Source: Mytilus californianus
Taxonomy: Eukaryota > Mollusca > Bivalvia > Mytilida > Mytilidae
Assembly (NCBI RefSeq): GCF_021869535.1
Contig: NW_026262701.1
Coordinates: 3,115,501-3,179,500 of the forward strand
DNA length: 64,000 nt
Direction of reading: 5' to 3'
Shown here piece after piece: positions 47,966 to 61,000 of the stretch. The notes under the pieces are model-generated. The model was given only the letters and a program-made list of their open reading frames with translations. It was not told the DNA's origin and ran no database searches. Position numbers and translations under genes: made by a program. The number at the start of each line of letters is the position of its first letter. The stretch's first letter is position 1.

Positions 47966-48349
47966 AAATATTATGAAATCTAAATCTTGATAGGTTTGGA
48001 ATAGGAGTCATTTTATATTTAATTATACATCTTGAATGCAGTATGAACAAAGTGTTTGTAAACAGATACTTTATGATACTGGGTTACTATATCCAAATTC
48101 AAAATGAACGATTTAAAGGTATCTTTCAAGTAACTAAAACACCGTCATTCATATCCCCTTTTGACTTTTTTTTTTATAACAATGAGTTTATTTCTATATA
48201 ATATAGATACACTTGATAGTGCAATTTGCAATTAGGTTTCATGCATACAATTTTGACTCCAATAATTAACCTAGCGGTTTTCAATGAAATTAACATAGCT
48301 TCTAGATAATAAGCCTAGCGATTTTCAATGAATTTAACATAGGTTAATA

Positions 48350-49010
48350 CTTACATCTAGAAATTGACAATGAGGGTCGGTTGAAAACAAAACTTTACGA
48401 CAAAAGGGATGATTTCGGCTTCCCTTTTGTGAACTTTCTAACAACATTCCAGCAGCGCCTGCATACATAGTATATATCTCCCAGTTGATACGATATTCGA
48501 GGGCTTGTATTTCCTATCGTGATTTTCTTGATAGAGGGTTACTGCTCACAAGGAAGCTATTTAACCAAGAGTTCCAAGTGGTGAAGATGAAGTCATCCCT
48601 TCTTAGATTTTACTGACGCCGTCATGAGCTGATTGACCGTTATGAAATATCCTTTTCACAGATGATAGCGGATATGTTCCAATTGTAGTAACTACAAACC
48701 CGCCTCCCTTTCTCCCGAGTGTGACCTATCGATTCAGGCTTATTACCGGGTTTGTACTAATATGAGCAACACGACGGATGCCACATGTGGTGCAGGATCT
48801 GCTTACCCTTCCGGAGCACCTGAGATCATCCCCAGTTTTTGTTGAGGTTCGTGTTGCTAAGTTTTTAGTTTTCTATGTTGTGTTTTGTGTACTGTTGTTT
48901 GTCTGTTTGTCTGTTTGTCTTTTTCTTTTTTAGCCATTGCGTTGTCAGTCTATTTTTGACTTATGAGCTTAAATGTCGCTTTGGTATCGTTCACCTCTCT
49001 TCTATTTCAG
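48350..49010 (+). pseudogene. RT family B, 3' part
   Basis: Encodes broken LEIDNEGRLKTKLYDKRDDF, APAYIVYISQL and related C-terminal RT sequence. This is followed by the tail AGCAACACGACGGATGCCAC ... GGAGCACCTGAGATCATCCC ... TTTGTCTGTTTGTC. Frameshifted. Confidence 0.65.
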
Positions 49011-49384
49011 TCACTTACTGGTATTTTAAACAGGGTACAATTTCTTACTCCTGGAATAGTTGCCTATCGTTGTATGGGGCAAATCAAATACGCGCCTCGT
49101 TCTCCAGAAGGAAAGTAAATAGCTTACCATTTTTAAGAGAATATTATGCATCTCAATTTCAAAATATCCTGAGAAACCTCATATCTGAAATTCATATTAA
49201 TTGAAATAAATTGGATCGGAGTCAGACAAGTCATATTTCGAAATGACTATAACCGAGGTAAGATAGGAACCAGTTCCCTTCCTCCCCGTGTAAAATTGTG
49301 CATTGACAATTATATATAAATTGGGCTGTTTTGTTACACAGATATGAAGAAATTGTACTTTTTCATTTTATAAGAATAACGAAT

Positions 49385-49450
49385 AACGGTACCAATTTTA
49401 CTGCACCAGATGTCTCTTCAGTGAAGCTCGGTGCCAAATTATTTGAAAAT
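49385..49450 (-). ncRNA. Deleted hammerhead-like motif
   Basis: Minus strand shows CACTGAAGAGACA joined directly to TCTGGTGCAGTAAAATTGG. The stem II closing strand, GAAA box and half of stem III are missing compared with 29824. Confidence 0.45.
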
Positions 49451-49819
49451 CCAAATCTTATACAAACGTCAAAGAGTTGATCAAATGTTGTACAATGGCC
49501 ATTGAGACAACTATCCAGCATAATCCAAAGGATAAACAAAACTAAGAGCCACCATGCGGGCTTCACCAATTCCCTAAACACAAATTATAGAACAAGCTCT
49601 TAAAGGTCATGTGTTTCAAAGAGAAAACTTAACGGTTTGTTAATAATATTACACACAACAATTTTGCCAGACATCAACTGGATTGTATACTATTGGTTGG
49701 CGACAGGCACAAGCAGAATGTGTCCCGGTTCAACATGTTTGTGAGCTCTTAACACCTACCCTAACATGGAAAATTATCTTAAAGCAACGCATTCGAACAC
49801 ACCACTATTTAAACGTTAA

Positions 49820-51104
49820 GGCCAGACTTTTTTTATTATCCGTTTAACGAGATCCGCCGACTCCAATTTCCCGATTTCAGAATAAAGATAAAAGAAGTGC
49901 TTTTTACTTTTATTTTTATTTTTCCCACCGACTGTTACGAAATCCTCTGAACAAAAATAAAATCTGTGGTTTACGGCACCCGCTTTCGTCATCGGTAATA
50001 TTTAATTTTTACCAAGTCGATGAAACAGCAATTCCAAAGTAAAGAAATTAAAGGCATAAACTATTTATGACTTAAAAAGTTAAAGCATTGATTTTTTAAG
50101 ATGGTGGCATGTTTTTTCATAAAAACAATTTGTTTAAAACCACTTTCGCCGGTACTTGTTATACGAGAGAGTACATCAAATCATTCTAACCTTCGGCTTA
50201 ATAAGTTATTACTTCATTTGAACATGATGAAATTAACCTAAAGTAAATTTGTAATCCATGTATTGCATTAAAAACGTATCAAACATCGTTTATTTTTGTA
50301 AAGTTTTCTCCGACATTTAAATTATTGGGTATTTTTTTGAAGAACTACGGATCGGAGTCGGGATTTCATCGGAAGCGGACCCGCTATGACCGAAATCCGG
50401 ATTCTTGCGATAATGACTACGGACGCATGAATGGCACTGCTGACAGACAAAACTTGGTCCCAAAAGGAAAAATTACGCATTCCACACGCATTAACGTACT
50501 TTTGGTTAGATGTTTTTGATTAATGTTTATATTTCCTTTTTAATGCATTGTTTCAATTTATAAGTTAATGTTGCTCAACCATATCTATTACACTAATATA
50601 AAATAATTATATTATTTCCAAGCTTAACAGTTAAATGAATATATCTTTTTAATGAAAAATAATTAATTTCATGAACATGATAACAGAGTAGTTTTTTAAT
50701 TGAATTTTGAATTGTATATATAGTATAAACATGTAACATACACTAAGAGGTTCATGACTGGTAATATACATATATATATAGTGTATATGCAGGGAGGTTG
50801 ATATATTTGCCTGGTGCATATTAATGGATCTAAATTAGAGGACATACAGAATCAAAAGATATTTGTTATGTTCATATTAATAGAAGGGTTAATATACTGG
50901 TCTGTTTTCATTTCATTGTTCTTGTATTTTGATAAATGTAAAAAAAAAAAAAAAAAAAATAAGGTCACTTATAATGGTTTTATTTTTATTTTTAGTGTCA
51001 ACTGGACCAACTTTGCACTTTTACTTTTTTTTTTTTATTTCGTCCCCTCGACCCTAATTTTTTACAAATTTCTCGTTAAACAGATTAAAAAAAAAAGTCT
51101 GGCC
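49820..51104. mobile_element. 1285-bp TIR transposon, TAA target duplication
   Basis: Left end GGCCAGACTTTTTTT with GTTTAACGAGA inside; right end is the inverse (TCTCGTTAAAC ... AAAAAAAGTCTGGCC). It is flanked by TAA on both sides (49817-49819, 51105-51107). The 3-bp TAA duplication suggests PIF/Harbinger. No transposase domain is recognisable in its short frames, so it is non-autonomous. Confidence 0.7.
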
Positions 51105-51486
51105 TAAATGTGTTTTATTTTTTTTTTGTAAAAGAGAAGCGAAAGATACCAGATATATTCAAACAAAAAAAAACTTACAATGCCATGGCAAAAATGAAAA
51201 ATGATCAAAAGACCTTTTGTTGGCAGAATTATTTCCGTTTTCACTTGCAGTTTATGAATTGAAAATGGTAACTAAATATGCATTGTTCAGAAAAATAACT
51301 ACTGTTGCCTAGATGTAATTAAGCCGGCATGACACCATTCTATTCACAAGTACAAGTTGTAAATAGATATAACTCATAAAGAATATTAAAATGTGAAAAT
51401 TCAACAATACTGAGACAATTCGTATTGTTAAACAGTCAAGTTGAGAATTGTTGAGCGACATCCAGTAGGTTCTGCAGACACTTTTT

Positions 51487-52080
51487 TCAATGCTTAACTG
51501 ATAAGTTGAGAAGTTTGGAGCCACATCCAGCAGCTGTTGCACATTTGTATAGATGTTTGACCACATCTGTTCCTTTGATGATAGCAACATCAGACAATCT
51601 CCAAGTATCCAACATTTTCAAGCACTGTCTAACTGGATTCTTCTGGGTATCTTTTATTTCACAAATTATGGATTTATCTACCTTAAGTTTCTCTGCCATG
51701 ACCTCCCAGTCATCAGCTAAACAATAGGCCATTTTCTTAAGATTGTCATTGGATAAAGTACCTACAATAAAAGAAATAAAAATACAGATCCATACCATAT
51801 CTAATCTCTATAATAAGTTAATTTTTCGATTGTATTTTTAACAGAATGGGAAAGAGATGTTTGTAATTTAACAGAAGTTAGAGAAAAAATATAAATATGG
51901 AAATATATGGTTTTGCAAAGTAAATATACTAGATTTATCTTGCTGAGTTATATGCATACACATATAAAATAAACCTTATAGGCTCTTCGTTGAATATTCT
52001 AAAAAAGTACTTTTATCTTTTATTTAATTACCGTTAGGCATTATGAGTTTTTGTGGTCTCGTTAAACAAAGAAATTTATC
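51487..52080 (-). CDS. C-terminal death domain (last two exons)
   Basis: Exon 52080-52032 (DKFLCLTRPQKLIMPN) and exon 51761-51487. The domain reads LSNDNLKKMAYCLADDWEVM, then AEKLKVDKSIICEIK, PVRQCLKMLDTWRLSD, and TDVVKHLYKCATAAGCGSKL. The A-x-x-L-x-x-DW-x-x-x-A-x-x-L core and the M-L-x-x-W helix are classic death-domain features. Stop at 51489-51487. AATAAA on the minus strand at 51119-51114 may be the poly(A) signal. Confidence 0.8.
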
Positions 52081-55000
52081 CTGTCAATGCACTAGTCATG
52101 TCTCACACAACTATGTTCACCGCCAAAACTTTTTGTACCCACATAAATTTGTTTTAATCCGAATCTCGTAAATTTTTCATCTTAAACAAAAAAGTTAAAA
52201 TGCTACAGTGAAAGATGCTCAAATTATTTACATGAAATATATCTCACGAAGACAGTTATTTGTATAATAGTGGGAGGAGTTAAAAGAAATTTGAATAGTA
52301 TGATGCATGCAGCTGTTCTATATACTAGAGGCAATGGTAGCTAAACGATACTCTAATGTAATAATCCATTTAGAATATACAAAGGTTAATCATGTAAAAC
52401 TGAGGACATCGCATGAGCAATTGGTGATTCTGACCGTAATACTTATATACATGTAGTTTTGTGTAAGGAGCACTCCTGTTAATGAAGTTGTCATACTGTG
52501 AACATGCACAATGGATTAAGAAGAAGATTTTTAGAAATATTAGAATTCACATCTGATTGACACCGTACGTTTAATATATCTATTTACAATATATCTAAAG
52601 ACCATCTTTTACTATAGAATAAATGGTAATAATTTAAGAAAAGAAAATAATTGGTCGAACATCTTGACGACCCGGCTATATATCTTTTATCGAATTTTGT
52701 GAAGGTTAGGTATCCAGTATAAACACAAAGGATTTTGTTCGTCCTTCGAAAGTATTCAGTATAACACAATATCTAATATACCTTATAAACAATATGACTT
52801 TATTGGTAAAACGATATCTAATATACCTGATAAACAAAATGGCTTAAGGAACTGTAATGCGTCTGATTTTCTTTGCGATTCATGTCCAAAAATATCAATC
52901 ATTCTCTCTAGCTATAGGAAAAACCATTGAAATAAAATCATATCAATAATTCACTCATTGGTTTATATAAATACACTTTTTGAAGCACATACGTTCACTA
53001 TCGATTTTTGGTGTGCTTACATTATTAAATCTTTTATTTTATATGCAGTCTTAAGAGAACTGTTGTATATCTTTTCATATTTTAACTTTGACAATTATTT
53101 TGTCGTAAGACCAACTGAAAGCAATAAACAGATCCTGCTCCACATGTGCTCATGGTAAGTACAGGTCGGGAATATCACAATAGAAGCTACGACAAAAAAA
53201 TGCAAATCGACAAAAAACAAAAAGAGTTATATTCAAAATGGAAAAAAAAATTAGTAATATTTAATACTTTTAATAAAAGTATTAATGTTGAAAACAGCGA
53301 AGAAAACCATAATCGAGAACAACATAGAACAAAACAAAAAGGTAAAAAGAAGAAAGAGCTTGTGTCGCTAACCTGGATCCAACATTATAGTCTAAAATAT
53401 AATTTATGACTAAAATCGATTTTTTGTTGAGAACCCTTTCTCCTTCCATATTATCTTTATTTACTATAGTTTTTTCTTCAAAACTCATAGAATGGGTAAA
53501 ACATCGTCATTAAAGGACTACTATAGGATTTGGACCGACAATTTCTGCATTATTGCCCTCGATAATATTTGCTTTTTACAGTTTCTTACTATCTTTTATA
53601 TTTTATGCCCGATTAAAAAAGTTATAAAATCTTTTCAGGCCGATAACTCCTATAAGAGTCGACTGCTGATCATTTTTGGTATTCTAAGTTCCTCTCTATT
53701 TTATAGTTTTGAAGATAATAGGGAAATACAATTGTAAACATGATCATTTGATACCTTCTACAGGTTGCACTTTGTAAATACAGCTGTTTCACAAACCACG
53801 CCTCTTATGGGGAGATATATAATATTCATAGATATTTTGTTTGTTTACGTACTGGTTCCCAGATATGATCTCTATGTTTCATCTCATTGAGACATAACTT
53901 GTTTTGGTGGGGTTCGTGTTGCTTAGTCTTTAGTTTTCTATGTTGTGTCATCTGTACTATTATTTGTCTGTTTGTCTTTTGATTTTTGGCCATGGCGTTG
54001 TCAGTTTGTTTTCGATCTGTGAGTTTGACTGTCCCTCTGGTATCTTTCGTCCCTCTTTGGTAATGTTACCAGTATATTTACACATGGTTGCAGAGAATTT
54101 TGAATTTTGAGGGTCACCTAAAGTGAAAATAGGGGTAGTACAGAACTTAATTAGAAGTTTAAACTCTTAGAAGTTCGGGGCATATAAATGTTGAAAATAT
54201 GCCGCACAGCCCTTTGTTTTGACCTTTGAATAAAACAGTAGTGCATATCAACTTTCCATTCTAGGATATAATTTTTCACAAAACTTCATAATAAAAGTGG
54301 CACATTTTTAGCCGTAAAGGGAGTTCCTATGGGAAATTGCATTGTCTATATTTACAGAAATGCAACCTACAGAGAGTCGACTGAAAATTTAGACTGTTTG
54401 ACTTATTTTATAGATCATGTTTTGATGATAATTTTTCCAATTAAAGTTTCTGTCTATCTACAATATGCTTTTCAAAAAGCTCCGAAAAACCAATAAAATG
54501 GTATTATTTGGAAAAATGATTATTTCCTCTGTAACACATGTCAACTTTACACGATAAAATGTTCAGCTAACACCATGATATAAATCTAATAACTCGTCTG
54601 ACAATTATGATAAAAATAGACAGTAGAACATGTTTGAATTTTTGGCCTGTGAGTTTTCCTCTGGCTAGAACGATTTTCCAAATATTGGCCATTACTTGCA
54701 TTTTTGCTCCTTTATCAAATGTCTAGCGTTTGCGGCCATGTTTTAGTTAAGACATATTTTAAACTAAATACCCCATGAATGATTGTTTCTAATTGTCCAG
54801 CAGTTTCAAAAAAGAATTTTGTAAAACGACTGACGACGGACGACAGACGCCAAGTGATGAGAAAAGCTTCATGTTCAATGCTTTTCAACTTTGTACTTTA
54901 TTTCGACTTTTTAACCTTTTTGATTCGAGCATCACTGATGAATCTTTTGTAGACGTTACGTGCGTCTGGTGCACAAAATACTAATGCTGGTATCTATGGT

Positions 55001-58000
55001 GAGTTTATTTGGCCCTTTAAGCCAGGTAAGCTAAAAACAAAAAACAAAAAAAACAAAAAAAACATACATACAAAATAAAACATACCAAAGCAATAGCAAT
55101 AACACGAATGATCAGTTTACCCTTCCACTATTGCCTATCTAGACCACATGGCGTATAAAGACCCTGCACAATTCAGCTATCAGGAACGGAGAAAAAAAAT
55201 TGAAACCAAATGAAATACAGTATGCAAATATGAAAATGATAAAACAAAATTAAAAACTGTATGTTAATACGGAAATGATAAAACAAAAAACCAAACAAAC
55301 AAACCTTGTTTTCATCATGCTTAACATAATGATCAGCCCAGTACAAGAGAAATGCCTCACATGTCTGCCGTTGACCTGCCTTACACAAATCTTTACTTAT
55401 GCTATTGATGATATGTTTGTAGATGTTTGGGTCTGCCACCAAAATATTTGCAAATTTGATCCAACGGGTAGAAATTTCATTATCCGGTGTCAGCTGCCAG
55501 GCTAAATATTTCGCTAACGCTTTACCTAAACAAACATTAATTCAAAACATTTATGACTGAGTCGATACGCCAGAAGTTATAATGATATATTTTGACTCCC
55601 CCTAATACCAGTTACCAAATAAGAAGTGCTATTGACTCTCCCTAATACCAGTTATCAAATGAGAAGTGCTATTTGCTGTTTAGCATGTATTATGGTTTGT
55701 CTATTTTTAATTTTCTTGATCTCAACTTGACACAGAAATTAATTGCGGTATATCTTGTAATTTTCCGTTTCTTCTGGTCTAGTATTGATTCATTCTTTTC
55801 TTCTTGATAATATGCTGGTCTTTGTTCTTTTCTAGTGTATTGATTTTTTCTTGACACAAGTTATTGCTTATATAGCATTAGAATAGAGAAGGATGACATT
55901 GTTGAATTGAATATACCCGAAATATTCTGTGTTACATTCTCTAAAAAATAACAGAATCATGAAATGAACTCTCGGTTCGATACCTTCTATTGGAACATAG
56001 CATGTCTTATTCTTTTGATGAAATTTGTTTTATCAAGTTAAAATGATTGCATGGTAAAGTCTTTTTTTTTTGTTATTATCCAGAAGACAGTCAGATGATA
56101 GTGTGATATTATCTTTGACAATATTCTATGGTTCAAGCTTATAATATAAGTGATGATTATGTTAAAATTACCTGCAAAGTCAAAGGTGTAACTAAAGTAT
56201 CCTATTTGTTCATCTGTTGGCTAAAAAAGAGATAATCTCCAATGACAAAACGTACAAAGACGATGAAGTGCTTTAATGCATTACAATAAGTCGTGACGTT
56301 TAGACTACAGTTAAGTCTGCCTCATATCTTGACTTACATCTAGAAATTGACAATCAGGGTCGGTTGAAAACAAAACTCTACGACAAAAGAGATGATTTCA
56401 GCTACCTAATTGTGAACTTTCCATTTCTATGTAGCAACATTCCAGCAGCGCCTGCATACGGAGTATATATCTCCCAATTGATACGATATTACTGGGCTTG
56501 TATTTCCAATCATGATATTTTGATAGAGGGTTGCTGCTCACAAGGAAGCTATTAAACCAAGAGTTCGAAATGGTGAAGTTGAAATCATCCCTTCGTAAAT
56601 TTTACGGACGCCATCACGGTGTTGGTTGACCGTTATGGAATAACCGTTTCACAGATGATATCGGATATGTTCCTTATGTCGTAACTGCAATACCCTTCCC
56701 TTTTCACGAATGTGACCTACCGAATTAGACTATTTACCGGATTTTTGATAACATAAGCAACACGACGGGTGCAACATGTGGAGCAGGATCTGTTTTCCCT
56801 TCCGAAGCACCTGAGATCACCCCCAGTTTTTGGTGGGGTTCGTGTTGCTTAGTCTTTAGTTTTCTATGTTGTGTCATCTGTACTATTACTTGTCTGTTTG
56901 TCTTTTTATTTTTGGCCAGGGAGTTGTCAGTTTGTTTTCGATCTGTGAGTTTGGCTGTCCCTCTGGTATCTTTCGTCCCTTTTTTAGAAGGATAAAATAA
57001 TTGAAATACATATATAGATTAATTGCTACTAATGCTGAACGTTTACAAGGCACCAATCGTCATCATCATTCTTACTTACCATATGGTATAGATTCTTCTC
57101 TGTACTCGCTTTCTAAATTATGTTGTGATTATGATATTGTAGATAAAGGAATAGTATTAAGGTTCTTGACAATCATAATACAAAAAACCACAGAAATTTC
57201 TTTCTTCAAAAATCATATTCATACCTTTGGTAAATAAATTCCTAATTTTCCCGATCTCTTCATTGATATTTTCTCAGAAATGATTTTGTATTTCAATTGT
57301 CCACTGTAATGACTACCACTTGATAGTCGTTCAGGATGTAGGACACATAGACGACCACGATATCTCACTGTACCCAAGCCGGAGTAGAATGGCATTACTA
57401 AAGGTCGGTTTTCATAGCCTTCCAAGCCGAAACTATCTAATGTAATTTCGATTTTTTCACTATCGGCCAATCCAAATTCTGGAACTTTGGTCGGTCCATT
57501 AGTAAAGCTATCTTTTGCTAGTTCTTGTAGCGTTTCTTGCAATTTGTCTGACTTTGTACAGTAAATGATGATTTCATCTGAATTATCTTTATGTTGCCTC
57601 ACAACAAGGTTTACATTTGTTAAGCAGATAACGTCCTCCAAAACTGTTGCAGCTCTGCACATATCGCTTTCAGTCATTTTGGCTGGTACAACAATTCCAA
57701 CAACACTTAAATAAAACAATGGTATATACATTTTAAACTTAAACGGCCAGTTTTATATTATAAATCTGAAAATTAGAAGAATAAAATACTTATGGGATAT
57801 TATGTTCAGTCTCAAACATCATGTACATATTAACTGGAAAATTCAGTACTGTTATGACACTTCGACTGTGTTCAATCAGGATCTGTTTAGTATATTTACA
57901 GACTGTTTAATAGCTGTTTATTACCTTCCCAATTCAGCAAAAATTATTTAAACACGATAAAAAGATGATAACAATCTGACATTTTTGTTCCACCTATCTA

Positions 58001-61000
58001 TTCGACTAATAACCATTTACTAAAAAAGGAAATTGAAACGAAAAAAATATATAAAAATAGAAAATACCATGTCATATTTGAAATATGTGCTTTTACATTG
58101 AAGGGTTTATGAAGAATGGTTCACAAATTAAAATCAGAGGCATACATTGTTAAATCAATGCAGTAAAACGAAGCTGAATTTACAGATTTGAATTTGTGTC
58201 GACCCATTTATTTATCAGTGACGGAAAGCGGATTAAATTAGGATAAATGCAAAATAATTGAAAAGAGGGAGTTGCAAAATTACTATATATCCTGCCTTAT
58301 TTCATCAAAATATAACTCATTTCTTCCCATCCGATTGGGAAAAACGACTGTAGCAAGCTATGCACCACTCACCAAATCTCAATATTTATTAAAATAACCC
58401 ATCCTATTTTTTTTATGTTGTAGCGTTTGAAAGGTTGCAGTTGTGTTTTATCCTACCTTTGGTTTTCACAGCCATAGACCATCTTACCAAAATAACACTA
58501 TTGTGACAAAACCTAGTATAATAATTATGATATGTTGGTTGATTGAGTGTTGCTTGCTTATGGTTTTATGAAAAATGTCTTGTTATACCTGTATGATGAA
58601 TTACCACCATCTAGTTTGACATGTCATTGTTATACCTGTATGATGAATTGCCACCATCTAGTTTGACATGTCATTGTTATACCTGTATGATGAATTACCA
58701 CCATCTAGTTTGACATGTCATTGTTATACCTGTATGATGAAATACCACCATCTAGTTTGACATGTCATTGTTATACCTGTATGATGAATTGCCACCATCT
58801 AGTTTGACATGTCATTGTTATACCTGTATGATGAAATACCACCATCTAGTTTGACATGTCATTGTTATACCTGTATATTGAATTACCACCATCTAGTTTG
58901 ACATGTCATTGTTATACCTGTATGATGAATTACCACCATCTAGTTTGACATGTCATTGTTATACCTGTATGATGAATTGCCACCATCTAGTTTGACATGT
59001 CATTGTTATACCTGTATGATGAAATACCACCATCTAGTTTGACATGTCATTGTTATACCTGTATATTGAATTACCACCATCTAGTTTGACATGTCATTGT
59101 TATACCTGTATGATGAATTACCACCCTCTAGTTTGACATGTCATTGTTATACCTGTATGATGAATTGCCACCCTCTAGTTTGACATGTCATTGTTATACC
59201 TGTATGATGAATTACCACCATCTAGTTTGACATGTCATTGTTATACCTGTATGATGAATTGCCACCATCTAGTTTGACATGTCATTGTTATACCTGTATG
59301 ATGAAATACCACCATCTAGTTTGACATGTCATTGTTATACCTGTATATTGAATTACCACCATCTAGTTTGACATGTCATTGTTATACCTGTATGATGAAT
59401 TACCACCCTCTAGTTTGACATGTCATTGTTATACCTGTATGATGAATTGCCACCCTCTAGTTTGACATGTCATTGTTATACCTGTATGATGAATTGCCAC
59501 CATCTAGTTTGACATGTCATTGTTATACCTGTATGATGAAATACCACCATCTAGTTTGACATGTCATTGTTATACCTGTATATTGAATTACCACCCTCTA
59601 GTTTGACATGTCATTGTTATACCTGTATGATGAAATACCACCCTCTAGTTTGACATGTCATTGTTATACCTGTATGATGAAATACCACCATCTAGTTTGA
59701 CATGTCATTGTTATACCTGTATGATGAATTGCCACCATCTAGTTTGACATGTCATTGTTATACCTGTATGATGAAATACCACCATCTAGTTTGACATGTC
59801 ATTGTTATACCTGTATATTGAATTACCACCCTCTAGTTTGACATGTCATTGTTATACCTGTATGATGAAATACCACCATCTAGTTTGACATGTCATTGTT
59901 ATACCTGTATGATGAATTGCCACCCTCTAGTTTGACGTCTTTGTTATACCTGTATGATGAATTGCCACCCTCTAGTTTGACGTCTTTGTTATACCTGTAT
60001 GATGAATTGCCACCCTCTAGATTGACGTCTTTGTTATACCTGTATGATGAATTGGCACCCTCTAGTTTAACAGTATGTACATTGTATATGTTACTAGAGT
60101 TGCTCAGAGCCACTTTCCATGGTTGTTCTCCTAATTTAGCCATAATTTGCACGGTCTTTACTTCTACCTCAAAATCTAAAAGCAAAGAAATATGCCATGA
60201 ATAATAATATAATTGAAATTTGATCAATGTTTTTGTCTTTTTTGTTTTGTTTTTCTTTCTAATTCGTTTGTGTCTATTGTTTTCTATTACCTTGTTTTCT
60301 TGGTAATACCCCTTTTTACTTCCATAATAGCCTTTTTTTTGTTGGTGATATTTTGAATTTGTTCAATTCCTTTGTTTATCATTTTGTTCCCCCCTATCAT
60401 CATAAAGAATCACACGCCTTTCTTACCAGGATCAAAATCACTGCTCATTTCCATCTCAGCTAAAGATATATCGTCTTGGTTTCTTGTAAGAATAACTTGT
60501 TCTCGGACACTTCTTAGTCTGTCCACTACCTCTTGCTGACCAGTTTCGTCGAGTATCTTAATAAATTTATCCATGCTATTGTCTGAACAATAATGAAGTT
60601 CTGTAATTAGCATTTGGATTTTCTCGCCACTGAGAATCTCTTTCTAAAAAAAAAAATACTAGTACATATTTTAGTCTAGATTATAGAAATGAAATGTAGG
60701 CTTTTGTCTGGACTTGACCATAAACATTCATTCTTGCATGGACACATTTCTTCTGAAATAAGAATAAGAATATGAATCTATGGTATATTAATTTTTGACA
60801 AAGATTCATAAACAGGGAAGCTTTATTTGTTATAGGATAAGAGCTTTTAATGTTTTATTTAACAAGAATCTCTGAAGAAATTACCGAATCAAAGATGCCT
60901 AGAGATGGATCAAAACGACAAGTTTGAGTGATTATCCTCTAATGGAAATAAATTCTTGGTTAAAAATGTCCTATGATGAAATATTTTATAAAACCGGGCA

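Noticed and set aside
50325-50519. 64-codon frame with charged sequence
   Set aside because: Inside the 1285-bp transposon; no transposase motif seen.
59890-60204. Plus-strand open frame of 104 codons with LLYLYDELPPS repeats
   Set aside because: It is the antisense of the exon end and its 45-bp repeat units; repeats alone keep it open.
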